DNA of 33,934 nucleotides from an uncultured Clostridia bacterium (GTDB lineage Bacteria; Bacillota; Clostridia; Christensenellales; UBA1242). Within the stretch, counting starts at the first letter, position 1. Each line of letters starts with the position of its first letter. Of the stretch, positions 1 to 8,269 are shown piece after piece. The stretch lies in the NCBI GenBank assembly GCA_946484195.1, contig CAMLSW010000010.1, positions 1 through 33,934 on the forward strand. The letters are read 5' to 3'. The notes beneath the pieces were generated by a model. That model was given only the letters and a program-made list of their open reading frames with translations, was not told the DNA's origin and did not search any database. The translations under genes and the position numbers were made by a program.

Positions 1-14
1 TAAAGTTGTGCTTG

Positions 15-166
15 GTTCGGCTTCCGATATTATAGACTATGTGATGTTAAAATTTAAACAAGTTAAATTTTAATTTTGCTAAACGCAAAAACACAATAAA
101 TTGTGTTCATCACATAGTATGTAAAATCATCAGCCTCACCCTTGCAAGCAAGTTCGGCTTCCGATA
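15..166. repeat. 15-bp direct repeats flanking cloverleaf copy 1
   Basis: The sequence GTTCGGCTTCCGATA occurs at 15-29 and again at 152-166, on either side of the cloverleaf at 36-118. Each copy also contains a small dyad, TCGG-CTT-CCGA. The repeat may be a target-site duplication, a recombination site, or two units of a longer array that starts outside the window. The rest of 1-245 is AT-rich with no coding sequence that I can support. Confidence 0.6.
36..118. repeat. Cloverleaf (four-way-junction) intergenic element, copy 1
   Basis: An 83-bp stretch folds into an outer stem and three inner hairpins with only one unpaired base (T107) at the junction. P1 pairs 36-46 with 108-118 (ACTATGTGATG, 11 bp). 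P2 pairs 47-57 with 63-73 (11 bp, all A/T). P3 pairs 74-79 with 85-90 (TTTTGC/GCAAAA). P4 pairs 91-96 with 101-106 (ACACAA/TTGTGT). It lies beyond the 3' end of the leftward gene at 246-1514. Its architecture matches copies at 11419-11516 and 16695-16794. Either DNA strand can fold this way, so it could act as a cruciform or as RNA; the sequence does not decide which. Confidence 0.75.
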
Positions 167-245
167 ATACAATATATTAGAATATAAACCTTATTTTTAT
201 CGATTTTATTAATAATAAATATTTTATTTAAAATTAATTTTTAAC

Positions 246-1514
246 TTAAATTATAAAACTTGCGACCAAATCTTTCAAGCATTCGACAACATCTTTAAGT
301 CTTTCGTCATCGTCAATGAGCCTTTGGTTGAAGCAAATTTGCAATTTAAAACAGTCATTTTTAATTTGATTAACCGTTCTTGTCTTTTTGTACGAGTCAA
401 AGATTGAATTGATAGAGAAGTATTGCAAGTTGTGATTATTTAAGATGTTGATTATCTGGTATAGTTTTTCTTTGTCGTAATCATCTGGCAAAAACAGCGT
501 TACATCTTGCACTCTGTCTTTATTCAAAACGTGAAGCTCAAGATAGAGTTTGGTGCTTGGCTTTAGCACTTTTTTGAAAAGGGTGGTTTTATACTCGTTA
601 GTTTTGGTGTTGAAATAGTCTTGGTCGTTATCTCTGCTCTTATAGATGATTGAGAAGCCAAATTCCTTATAGAAGAGTTTGCAAATACTGCCCGTTATGC
701 TTTCGCTTGGCTTAAGCTTGCCGTTTAAGACGCTATTTTTTGCGTGCGGAGCAGCTAGCACTATATCACTTATACCGTCAACATACTCAAAATCATTCAA
801 ACTTTGTGTTTTAGAAAAAGCGTCGTCAATCTCGCGCAATCTTTCAAGGCTAATTTGCCTTGACTTAATTTCATTACGTTTGCGGATTGTCTGGCAGAAA
901 GAGTGCAGAGCGTTTACAATCTTGACAAGATTTTGCGGAGAATACTCCAAAAAGCCATTATTTATCTCAATTTGCACTGCTTTTTGCCCAAGTTTGTTTG
1001 AAATAAAGTTTGACACCGTCTTTTGCTCTAGGCTATAGCCCTGGTCAATAGCAACCTTATAGATGCCAAAGTTTTTGAAGGTGCCAGCAAGCTCTCCAAT
1101 CATACCGTTATCATCTTGCAAAGTTTTACCGTAGCTTGAACAAACATTGACGACAAAATCACTTTCACTTGTCGTGCAATGGAGGTCAAGCACAACAATC
1201 GGTGAGTATTTTCGGCAAATCGTGGCAAGCTGATTTTTGTAATCAGACTTCTCATCGCTGTTTGCATCGTCACCACAATTTTTGGTTTTGCAAAGTATGC
1301 TGTACCCAAAATACTTATTTAAAAGCTTTGCGATAACCCCGCTATTGCACTCTGCTGGCATATTTTTCCCATCTTTTGTAAAAGAGCAGGAGTGTGGCGC
1401 GCTGATAATAACGTCGCTTCTATTGCCTAAGATAAACTCATAAGAGGATTCACCTTCATTTTTAAAGCCCTCTTGTAATATTTCAATTTGATTTTTCGTA
1501 AGATTTTTTAACAT
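246..1514 (-). CDS. Tandem N-formylglutamate amidohydrolase-like protein
   Basis: A 422-residue protein made of two related domains. The first (about 33-210) shows the metal-ligand pattern of N-formylglutamate amidohydrolase/zinc-carboxypeptidase-like hydrolases: APHS with His41, LDLH with Asp110 and His112, and QIEIN with Glu183. The second (about 250-400) repeats the layout as AAPHA (His257) and LELH (Glu326, His328), but the third element reads LQICFN, so the Glu is gone. I infer one active and one degenerate domain. No signal peptide is seen, so it is probably cytoplasmic. The start is supported by AGAGGATG just upstream and by a promoter shared divergently with the Fic gene. The substrate cannot be read from sequence; a formyl- or acyl-amino acid amide is the family expectation. 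Confidence 0.7.
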   Translation of the reverse strand: MLKNLTKNQIEILQEGFKNEGESSYEFILGNRSDVIISAPHSCSFTKDGKNMPAECNSGVIAKLLNKYFGYSILCKTKNCGDDANSDEKSDYKNQLATICRKYSPIVVLDLHCTTSESDFVVNVCSSYGKTLQDDNGMIGELAGTFKNFGIYKVAIDQGYSLEQKTVSNFISNKLGQKAVQIEINNGFLEYSPQNLVKIVNALHSFCQTIRKRNEIKSRQISLERLREIDDAFSKTQSLNDFEYVDGISDIVLAAPHAKNSVLNGKLKPSESITGSICKLFYKEFGFSIIYKSRDNDQDYFNTKTNEYKTTLFKKVLKPSTKLYLELHVLNKDRVQDVTLFLPDDYDKEKLYQIINILNNHNLQYFSINSIFDSYKKTRTVNQIKNDCFKLQICFNQRLIDDDERLKDVVECLKDLVASFII

Positions 1515-1532
1515 ATTTTCATCCTCTTTAGT

Positions 1533-1560
1533 ATTATAACAAATTTCAAAAAAAAGTCAA
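1533..1560 (-). promoter_or_regulatory. Promoter of the amidohydrolase-like gene
   Basis: On the minus strand, TTGACT (1560-1555) and TATAAT (1538-1533) are separated by 16 nt, about 20 nt before the ATG and ahead of an AGAGGA ribosome site. Confidence 0.6.
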
Positions 1561-1567
1561 AAAAATA

Positions 1568-1596
1568 TTGAAAAGTATATGATTTTATAGTAAAAT
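1568..1596 (+). promoter_or_regulatory. Promoter of the Fic gene
   Basis: TTGAAA (1568-1573), a 17-nt spacer and TAAAAT (1591-1596) precede the AAGGTGG ribosome site at 1605-1611. Confidence 0.6.
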
Positions 1597-1616
1597 ATAT
1601 TTATAAGGTGGTTTTT

Positions 1617-2828
1617 ATGGACGAAAGAAGGGATATCGGCTTTAAAGGGTATTATTTGAGTGGCGATTTGGATTTGAGTAAGATAAGAGAGCAACATAGA
1701 CTTATCGAGCAGTATAGAACGGGCGACCTGTCAAGGTTTATCGACCCCTTTTTAAAGGCGTTTAGCAATCTTATCAACCTTGACTATGTAATCAAGAGCG
1801 ACAAGCTTGAAAACGTCGATTACGGTGACATTGAGGAGGATTTAAAGGGTATCAAGTACGCCCTCATTACCAATAGCGGTGTGCTTGCCTTTCAATACGG
1901 AAAGAGCAAAAAATTGGTCGGTGAAGATGGGGTATACGGCTTTAGGAATGACACAGATTTTGGCGACGTCTTTAAAGAGATAATCAAGTCAAAAAATGGT
2001 AGATTTAAGATAATTTCTTTTGACAACTTGCAAAATTTTTACAAGAAAAGCAAGGTTAATGACGGCTTTAGAACTTGTCAGCTTCAAGATAGTTTTGTCA
2101 AAAATACCCACTTAATCTTTATAAACCCTGTTTCAAATGAGTTTAAAGTGCTTCCAAACAAAAATCATATGCTTGCAATCGAGCAAATTATTGAGATGGC
2201 AAAGCGCGCAAGTGAAAGCGGTGAAAAACTTAACAAAAAGGCACTTGAAAGCATAAATAAATTGTTGTTTGCAGGCTCCGAACGCGATGGCGAAACTGGT
2301 ATTGGCAAGTTTAGGCAGACCAACGTCCTCGTAGGTTGGCCGCCAATGTGGGATACAATAGTAATTCGTCAAGTTGTGAAAAGAGATGACCTTGGCAATC
2401 CAATTGAGTATAATAATGAGCCTCTTTTAAAGGAAATTGACGAGCTTTTTGATTGGTACAATTCAACAAATCTTTCACCCGTTATCAAGGCTGCAATAAT
2501 GAATTTAGAACTTGCAAGAATACAGCCATTCAGAGATGGAAATAAGCGAGTTTCAAGATTGTTTACAAATTATGAGCTTATCAAAAATGGCTATCCAACG
2601 ATAACTTTTAGAGCAAAATCAAAATTAGAATATGATGAACGTTTAGCAAGAGGGATAAACAGCAAGGATATCACTGAATTTGCGCAGTATCTAATTGATA
2701 TGATCTATCTTCAACAAAATGCCTATCTAAATGAAATAGAGACGTTAAAGTTATATCTTGAAGATGATATGCAAAAAGAAAATAACGTAAATTTTGAAAT
2801 TGCGAGCAGTGATGAAGAAAGATATTAA
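1617..2828 (+). CDS. Fic-domain protein with Gln in place of the catalytic His
   Basis: A 403-residue Fic-family protein. Fic enzymes normally transfer AMP from ATP to a target hydroxyl using the loop HxFx(D/E)GNxR. Here the loop (residues 303-311) reads QPFRDGNKR: everything but the initial His is kept. Upstream, GIGKFRQTNVLVG matches the conserved G-x-F-R-x-x-x-V segment of larger Fic proteins. I see no obvious (S/T)xxxE(G/N) inhibitory helix. The first 200 residues are unassigned and may be a target- or ligand-binding region. I chose ATG 1617 because a GTG at 1608 lies inside the ribosome site AAGGTGG. The gene stands alone, divergent from the amidohydrolase gene, with no visible antitoxin. 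It may be inactive as an AMP-transferase or use different chemistry. Confidence 0.8.
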   Translation: MDERRDIGFKGYYLSGDLDLSKIREQHRLIEQYRTGDLSRFIDPFLKAFSNLINLDYVIKSDKLENVDYGDIEEDLKGIKYALITNSGVLAFQYGKSKKLVGEDGVYGFRNDTDFGDVFKEIIKSKNGRFKIISFDNLQNFYKKSKVNDGFRTCQLQDSFVKNTHLIFINPVSNEFKVLPNKNHMLAIEQIIEMAKRASESGEKLNKKALESINKLLFAGSERDGETGIGKFRQTNVLVGWPPMWDTIVIRQVVKRDDLGNPIEYNNEPLLKEIDELFDWYNSTNLSPVIKAAIMNLELARIQPFRDGNKRVSRLFTNYELIKNGYPTITFRAKSKLEYDERLARGINSKDITEFAQYLIDMIYLQQNAYLNEIETLKLYLEDDMQKENNVNFEIASSDEERY

Positions 2829-2890
2829 AAAAAGTTTTTAAATTTTAAAAAAAGTGCTACAATATATGTCAAGGGTAAAAGAGGTGACGA

Positions 2891-3505
2891 ATGGAAATTA
2901 AAAAACTTCACGGCTTGCTACTTGACGCCAATGAATATGTTGTATGTAGCGATAAGGAGTGTTTGCTTATAGACTGCGGTGCGCGCCTTGACGATGTCAT
3001 TATGGCAACAGGTGGCAAAAAGGTGGTTGGCATATTGCTCACTCACGGGCATTATGACCACTCTTTAAATTGTTTGGAGCAGGCAAAGCACTTTGATTGT
3101 AAAATCTATGCAAATGAAAATATTAAAGACACACTTATGGACCCAGAGGCGTCTTACAGTGAGGACGGTATTATAATTGATGATTTTTCTCGCTTTGAGT
3201 TTATAGAAGGGGATAAAAAAATTAAGGTGGGCAGGTTTATCATTGACTGCTATTATTGCCCTGGGCATAGCAATTGCTGCGAGTGCTATATGATAGATGG
3301 CTTGTTGTTTGCCGGAGATGTACTCTTTGAAAACGGAGTAGGGCGTACCGATTTGAAGTCTTCAAGCCGTGAGAAGATGTATAATAGCCTTTGCAAACTT
3401 GAAAAAATAAAATTTGACAAGGTTTATAGCGGTCACGGCAATGCCAGCGATTATGACTTTCAGATGAAAAATATATCAATATTCAAAAGATTTTTATCAA
3501 GATAA
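2891..3505 (+). CDS. Metallo-beta-lactamase-fold hydrolase (glyoxalase II-like)
   Basis: A 204-residue single-domain member of the metallo-beta-lactamase superfamily. It carries the two-metal site HGHYDH at residues 52-57, His126 in PGHS, Asp143 in AGDVLF and His182 in SGHG. Size and motif spacing fit the small YcbL/hydroxyacylglutathione-hydrolase-like group, which hydrolyses thioesters such as lactoyl adducts; the true substrate is unknown. The usual PGHT-x-G is PGHSNC here. A GAGGTGACGA ribosome site supports the ATG. The stop codon lies in the left arm of a hairpin terminator shared with the convergent dnaI gene. Confidence 0.85.
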   Translation: MEIKKLHGLLLDANEYVVCSDKECLLIDCGARLDDVIMATGGKKVVGILLTHGHYDHSLNCLEQAKHFDCKIYANENIKDTLMDPEASYSEDGIIIDDFSRFEFIEGDKKIKVGRFIIDCYYCPGHSNCCECYMIDGLLFAGDVLFENGVGRTDLKSSSREKMYNSLCKLEKIKFDKVYSGHGNASDYDFQMKNISIFKRFLSR

Positions 3506-3533
3506 AAAGCTTAGCACGTATGCTAAGCTTTTT
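3504..3533. terminator. Bidirectional intrinsic terminator
   Basis: A perfect 13-bp stem (AAAAAGCTTAGCA, 3504-3516, with 3521-3533) has a CGTA loop and T runs on both strands. It overlaps the stop codons of both convergent genes. Confidence 0.9.
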
Positions 3534-4425
3534 TTAAGCGTATATCATCACCTTTAACATATACGCAAATTGAGGTGGCTTTGTCTATTATTCTGCTTGC
3601 GATACGCTCGTCGTAATAGTCCTTTATGTTGTAAAGGTCAAGGTTAGAGGTTATGATTGTTGGAAGTCTTTTCATCTTTCGCTCATTGATAACCTGATAG
3701 AGATAGTTGAGGGTAACATTTGGCAAGCGAAGTTCTGTGCCAAGGTCGTCAATAAACAAAAATTCGCAGTTTAGATAGCGGTCAAGCAGTTGATTTTTTT
3801 GTTCCAAATCTCTTGTCGAGTAACTTTTCACAAAATCTTGATGCATAGCAAAGGAAGTTGTAAGGTAGACAATGTGGTTAAGTTTGATAAGCTCATTTGC
3901 CATACATTTTATAAGATGTGTTTTTCCAACACCTGTTTCGCCGGCAATAAAAATTAGGTTTTTATGGAAGTCAGAGTGGCACCAACTTTTCATTTTGGCG
4001 TAAAGTTTTTTCATAAAATCATCTTCACCGAAAACATCAAATTTAACATTATCAAAGTCTTCAAAACTCAAAAAACCACTTTCTTTTTTAAGAATATTAT
4101 TAATTTCCCTTATAAGACACTGACAATATTTGCCGTCAACAAAACCTGTGTCGTTGCACTTTTTGCAGGTATAATTTGGGTCAATAGAAGGAAGTTTAAG
4201 TTCCTTTAGCCTATCATAATACCTTTGTTTAAGGGCTTTAACTTCAGAATCAATCTCCTTGCCAAGCCTTGCATACTCTATCATATTTTCGGTATATTTC
4301 TGATAAAGCTCTTTAAAAATAGGGTCCTCAAATGCCTTTGCCTTGTTTTTGATGGCATAACTATCGGCATAAAACCTTCTTTTGTCAATGATTTCTTTTG
4401 CTTTTTCAATGATTGTTGATTTCAT
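3523..4425 (-). CDS. dnaI: Primosomal helicase loader DnaI/DnaC-type AAA+ ATPase
   Basis: A 300-residue AAA+ protein of the DnaI/DnaC/IstB group that loads the replicative helicase. Residues 1-80 are helical and charged, as expected for the helicase-binding part. They are followed by a zinc site CKKCNDTGFVDGKYCQC (Cys87, Cys90, Cys101, Cys103). The ATPase shows Walker A GETGVGKTH (162-170, Lys168), Walker B LFIDD (223-227) and an arginine-rich DERIASRI near 272-279. AGGAGCC precedes the ATG. It follows a DnaD-family gene on the same strand, the usual pairing of primosome genes in Gram-positive bacteria; a 158-bp AT-rich gap leaves open a separate promoter. Confidence 0.92.
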   Translation of the reverse strand: MKSTIIEKAKEIIDKRRFYADSYAIKNKAKAFEDPIFKELYQKYTENMIEYARLGKEIDSEVKALKQRYYDRLKELKLPSIDPNYTCKKCNDTGFVDGKYCQCLIREINNILKKESGFLSFEDFDNVKFDVFGEDDFMKKLYAKMKSWCHSDFHKNLIFIAGETGVGKTHLIKCMANELIKLNHIVYLTTSFAMHQDFVKSYSTRDLEQKNQLLDRYLNCEFLFIDDLGTELRLPNVTLNYLYQVINERKMKRLPTIITSNLDLYNIKDYYDERIASRIIDKATSICVYVKGDDIRLKKA

Positions 4426-4583
4426 TTTGGCTCCTATTAAAATGGATTATAAATTAATCTTAAAGATAGAAAAATTTACTAAATTATGCAAAAATTTAAC
4501 AAATTTTGTGTAAATTAAGTAAAAAATTGTGTAAAATCAAAAAATACATATAAAAATTCATAAAAAATGAAATTTTAATGTAA

Positions 4584-6026
4584 TTAAACATCTATCTCTT
4601 CGATAGACTGGAAAAGCGCGTTAATTTCATTCTTTGAGTATTTTCTTTCATTAAAACTATTACCGCCTGTCTGTTCTTCTTTTATTGGCGAGTTATTTTT
4701 TGCCTCATCTATTGTCTTTATGCCTTTATCTCTATAATCGGCAAGCACACGTGAAAGATATTTTATAGGGTTGTCTTTCCCTTTTGCAAGGGTGAGGGCA
4801 TAATCAATCAGCTCATCGCTAATTTTCCACTCCTGCGTCCATATTTTGTAATTGCTTCGGTCATAGGTGCTGACTGCGCGGTCTATATTCAAGCTTGTTA
4901 ATATAGCTTTTATTCTTTTATCGTCTGATAATATTTGTCCCATATATTGGTTGAAAGCAGGTAGGGTGAGAAGTCCAAGTTTATAGAACTTTTGCACGGT
5001 TTTATCCATACCCTCAAGCGTTCTTATAGAGTTTTTAAAGCAGTATGAAGCAATTTCGACAAGAAGTCCTCTCTCAAAGCCCATATTTATCCATTTTAAG
5101 ATGTAAGAGTCAACAACAACCTCAAGATTTTCATAGTAAACACCAATCGTGCGGTTTATCTCTTTTGCAAGGTCGTAGTAGGATTGTTTTTGGTTTTCAT
5201 AATTTTCTATCTCACTTGCTGAGAGAAGTTTCATCTCATAATATTTGGAGATAATGCCGTCAAGCCTTTCAAAAGAAAAATATGACCTTTTCTTGTACTT
5301 TTTACATAGATACAATATAACCTCAAGGCTAAAACCATAGTCTTGTAGCCATTTGTTAATAAGCGCTCGCTCTTCAACATAAGGCGCTCTCTTTATGCCC
5401 GCGCTTGCAAAAATCTCTTTTATCTGAGAATTATTTTCTTCAAAGGATTTAAGCCTCTCTTCAACTTGAAGTGTAGTTGTTATACCTTCGTTTGCCCAAT
5501 TTTTTGCGACGGTCAAAATGTAGTTATATCCAACCGCACTCTTCTTGGTATCCACGCAGTACTGCATAATCATAAGTAGCGCCTCTTGCTCAAAGTGGTA
5601 GCGCTCCAAAAAGTCATAATACTGCTCATACTCGTGCTTAGTTATAGCGCGTTTGCCCTTGAAAACCTCTTGCGCCTGCTGATTGAAAACTTCATATTTC
5701 TCTGGCTTATACAATTTGTTCGCCGATAGCACGTTTTTAAGCGGTATGAAAGTTACTTGAATAGGCTCTACATTTAAAATTCTTACAAGCCCTTGCTCTT
5801 GCCAGTACTCAAATGCCTTAAGCACATCATCTTCACTTTGATTTAAGGTCTTTGCAAAACTTTCAAGACTGTTGTCAAAAGAGGTGCTACTGCAAATATA
5901 CAGCCCGTACAAATAGACCACCACATACTGGGGTGGCGCAAAAGGGAGGTAATCATTTATAAAGATATTGTCAACTTCTGTTTTAGAACTTGCTATATAT
6001 TCAGTTGAGTATTTACAAAAAGCCAT
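4584..6026 (-). CDS. DnaD/DnaB-family primosome protein with repeated modules
   Basis: A 480-residue replication-initiation protein. The N-terminus (about 30-90) looks like the winged-helix domain of DnaD: a membrane-free helical region ending SLESFAKTLNQSEDDVLKAF. The rest appears to contain four tandem copies of the DnaD/DnaB C-terminal helical module, at roughly 128-195, 220-275, 300-355 and 390-445. The last, ending IKYLSRVLADYRDKGI, is the most typical. Ordinary DnaD has one such module and is about 230 residues. I moved the start to ATG 6026, which has GCGGAG seven bases upstream; the frame stays open 15 codons further. It probably acts with the neighbouring dnaI product in loading helicase at origins or stalled forks. 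Confidence 0.8.
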   Translation of the reverse strand: MAFCKYSTEYIASSKTEVDNIFINDYLPFAPPQYVVVYLYGLYICSSTSFDNSLESFAKTLNQSEDDVLKAFEYWQEQGLVRILNVEPIQVTFIPLKNVLSANKLYKPEKYEVFNQQAQEVFKGKRAITKHEYEQYYDFLERYHFEQEALLMIMQYCVDTKKSAVGYNYILTVAKNWANEGITTTLQVEERLKSFEENNSQIKEIFASAGIKRAPYVEERALINKWLQDYGFSLEVILYLCKKYKKRSYFSFERLDGIISKYYEMKLLSASEIENYENQKQSYYDLAKEINRTIGVYYENLEVVVDSYILKWINMGFERGLLVEIASYCFKNSIRTLEGMDKTVQKFYKLGLLTLPAFNQYMGQILSDDKRIKAILTSLNIDRAVSTYDRSNYKIWTQEWKISDELIDYALTLAKGKDNPIKYLSRVLADYRDKGIKTIDEAKNNSPIKEEQTGGNSFNERKYSKNEINALFQSIEEIDV

Positions 6027-6153
6027 AGTTTTCTCCGCTATTATTGTAACACAACTTTTCTTAGATTGCAAAACATTTTCAAAGTGATTTTTTTATAATG
6101 CCCAGTTAAAAAAAGTGGTTATTAAATTAAAAGGCTGTAAATACAATATAAGT

Positions 6154-7674
6154 ATGAAAAAATTAAAGTTAAAAAAGATATCGATCAACAAAAAAACAAA
6201 GATTATTGCGCTGAGCCTTCTTTTTGCGCTGGTCATAGCAATCGTAGTGATGCTATGCCTCTCTGCCACCAAAGATGAGGACAGCCCTCGCACTAGTTAC
6301 AAGATGACGCTTGCCTATGACGCGCAAACGCGCACTTTATCAGGAAGTGAAGAGGTCACCTATATAAATAATAATGAAAATATGTTCACATATTTATATT
6401 TGCATCTCTATCCAAACGCCTTTAGAGAGGGCGCCAAAAACAGTCTAGCGTCGGTTTCAACCCAAGATGAGCTTTATGTCAATGGTTTAAGCTATGGTAA
6501 CATCACAGTTTCCTCGGTGGAGTGCGAAGGCGAAGCGCTTGAGTTTAACGTTGAAGGAGAGGACGAGAATATCTTGCGCGTCGATTTGCCTTGCGAGCTT
6601 TATCCCGACGAGCAAATAACCTTTTCTATAGACTTTTCTGTCACCCTTGCAAATGTCAATCATAGGCTTGGCTACGGCAATAACACCATAAATTTTGGCA
6701 ATTTTTATCCTATTTTATGTGTCTATGAGGATGGAGTAGGCTTTAAAACCGACCTTTATCACTCAAATGGCGACCCTTTCTATAGCGAAGTGGCAAACTA
6801 TGAGGTCTCTTTAACCTATCCAAGCGAATATACTCTTGCAAGCTCTGGCAAAGTTTTGTCGTCGCAGGAAGGTGAGGACATAGTTACTGCCAATATCTTA
6901 GGCGAAAATATCAGAGATTTTTGCTTTGTGCTCAGCGATATATTTGAGGTGGTCTGTGCAAGCGTTGACGGCACTCAAATAAATTACTATGGCTATCGTG
7001 GCGACAACAATTTGCAGACCAACTTGACCACAGCCCAAGAGGCGCTCTCAACCTTCAATAACCTCTTCGGCAAGTATCCATATGAGGTTTTAAACGTTGT
7101 CAAAACCAACTTCGTTCACGGCGGAATGGAGTATCCAAACCTTGTCTATATAAGTGATAGCCTCTCTCAAGAGGATATTGCCTACGTCATTGTTCACGAG
7201 ATTGCTCATCAGTGGTGGTATGGTGTTGTCGGCAACGATGAAAATAGTCACGCTTGGCTTGATGAAGGGCTTGCCGAGTATAGCGCACTGCTATTTTTTG
7301 AGAATAACACAAAGTATGGTGTAGATTGCGATGCGATGATAGATAGCGCTCTTACAAGCTATAAAACCTTTGTGCGAGTGTATAGCTCTGTCAATGGCGA
7401 GGTTGACACTTCGATGGATAGACCGCTTAGCGACTTTGCCACCGAGCCAGAATATGTGCAGAACACCTATACAAAAGGGCTCCTTATGTTTGATAGCCTT
7501 CGCAAATCGACAGGTGACCGCAAGTTTTTTAAGGCATTAAAGAACTATTACAAAGATTTTTCCTATAAAAATGTTACGCCTGCCGAGTTTATAGCCTCGT
7601 TTATTGATAGCACGGGCTATAACCTTGAAAACTTTATTAACAGCTGGCTAAACGGCGAAGTTGTTTTCCAGTAA
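6154..7674 (+). CDS. Membrane-anchored M1-family metallopeptidase
   Basis: A 506-residue zinc aminopeptidase-like protein. After a Lys-rich start, one hydrophobic helix (about 17-37) acts as a signal anchor, placing the enzyme outside the cell. The catalytic part contains GGMEYP (323-328), the exopeptidase signature of M1 enzymes, then HEIAHQWW (His348, Glu349, His352) and WLDEGLAEY (third ligand Glu371). It is shorter than typical M1 aminopeptidases (about 600-900 residues) and lacks the long C-terminal helical domain. A GTG 13 codons upstream would extend it. I prefer ATG 6154, which lies 7 nt after a TACAAT box (6142-6147) and has no ribosome site, so the mRNA may be leaderless. It probably trims extracellular peptides. 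Confidence 0.85.
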   Translation: MKKLKLKKISINKKTKIIALSLLFALVIAIVVMLCLSATKDEDSPRTSYKMTLAYDAQTRTLSGSEEVTYINNNENMFTYLYLHLYPNAFREGAKNSLASVSTQDELYVNGLSYGNITVSSVECEGEALEFNVEGEDENILRVDLPCELYPDEQITFSIDFSVTLANVNHRLGYGNNTINFGNFYPILCVYEDGVGFKTDLYHSNGDPFYSEVANYEVSLTYPSEYTLASSGKVLSSQEGEDIVTANILGENIRDFCFVLSDIFEVVCASVDGTQINYYGYRGDNNLQTNLTTAQEALSTFNNLFGKYPYEVLNVVKTNFVHGGMEYPNLVYISDSLSQEDIAYVIVHEIAHQWWYGVVGNDENSHAWLDEGLAEYSALLFFENNTKYGVDCDAMIDSALTSYKTFVRVYSSVNGEVDTSMDRPLSDFATEPEYVQNTYTKGLLMFDSLRKSTGDRKFFKALKNYYKDFSYKNVTPAEFIASFIDSTGYNLENFINSWLNGEVVFQ

Positions 7675-7933
7675 ATAAGGAAGTTTTCTTAGGCTGACGT
7701 GTTTTTAATTTGATTTTATTTTGTATATCGCTCCGCTTTCGTTATGTGTCCGCTCTTCGCTCCGCTCGCGCCCGCGAGACCTCTGACCTCGCGAGGCACG
7801 TCGCTCCGCTCATCTCTTCGAACAGGCAGACAAAAAGTAAAATTGCACTTATCTCATCTAACAATAGAAGATAGGATTATAAAAACTTATCAAAACGAGT
7901 TGCAAAATCAAACAAAACAAAAACTAAAAACCT

Positions 7934-8062
7934 AACAAAACCTAACCATAACCGAACAAAACCCAACCATAACCCAACAAAACCCAACCATAACCGAACA
8001 AAACCCAACAAAACCTAACTGTAACTGATACTGATACTGTAACTAATACTGTAACTGATACT
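7934..8062 (+). repeat. Tandem repeats: 21-bp units, then 12-bp units
   Basis: Three complete 21-bp units lie head to tail at 7934-7954, 7955-7975 and 7976-7996. Each begins AACAAAACC, and they differ at two or three positions; a partial unit follows. From 8021 the pattern changes to a 12-bp unit GTAACTGATACT with variants at 8021, 8039 and 8051. The repeats are contiguous with no spacers, so this is a satellite-type array and not a CRISPR. Confidence 0.85.
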
Positions 8063-8167
8063 ATTACTGCTAATGGTACTGTAAATGATAGACAAACAGA
8101 CAGTTAGCTAGTCAATCAATAAAAAATAATCTATCTTTCTTGAGCGCACGCACGTGAGGAAGAGATT

Positions 8168-8242
8168 TTGAAAATCAATAATTTTAAACTATATGGCGAG
8201 CAAAATTCTACTAGCAAGGCGATTAAAGTTAAGTCAAAATAA
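8168..8242 (+). CDS. Possible 24-residue peptide or gene remnant
   Basis: A TTG start follows GAGGA at 8156-8160 with 7-nt spacing, and the frame encodes KINNFKLYGEQ then a Ser/Lys-rich end. Its TAA stop sits at the base of the hairpin terminator at 8241-8269, as in other genes of this window. The frame is also open upstream to 8144, so it could be the tail of a decayed gene. Too short to assign. Confidence 0.25.
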   Translation: MKINNFKLYGEQNSTSKAIKVKSK

Positions 8243-8269
8243 GACGGCTAAATTTTAAATATCCGTCTT
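8241..8269 (+). terminator. Hairpin terminator
   Basis: AAGACGG (8241-8247) pairs with CCGTCTT (8263-8269) across an AT-rich 15-nt loop and is followed by a T run. It lies between the low-complexity region and the convergent SPOR-like gene. Confidence 0.7.

Noticed and set aside
36-118. Cloverleaf elements as tRNA genes
   Set aside because: The arms are the wrong lengths (11-bp second arm), loops are 4-7 nt, and there is no T-loop GTTC in place, no anticodon loop of 7 and no CCA end.
1608-1616. GTG start for the Fic protein
   Set aside because: The GTG is part of the ribosome site AAGGTGG; ATG 1617 is correctly spaced from it.
7744-7935. 63-codon open frame in the GC-rich island
   Set aside because: It is made of low-complexity CGCTCCGCT repeats, has no ribosome site and no family resemblance. 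It is open because of base composition.
7934-8062. Tandem repeats as a CRISPR array
   Set aside because: Units are contiguous with no spacers and change type midway; no cas genes are near.
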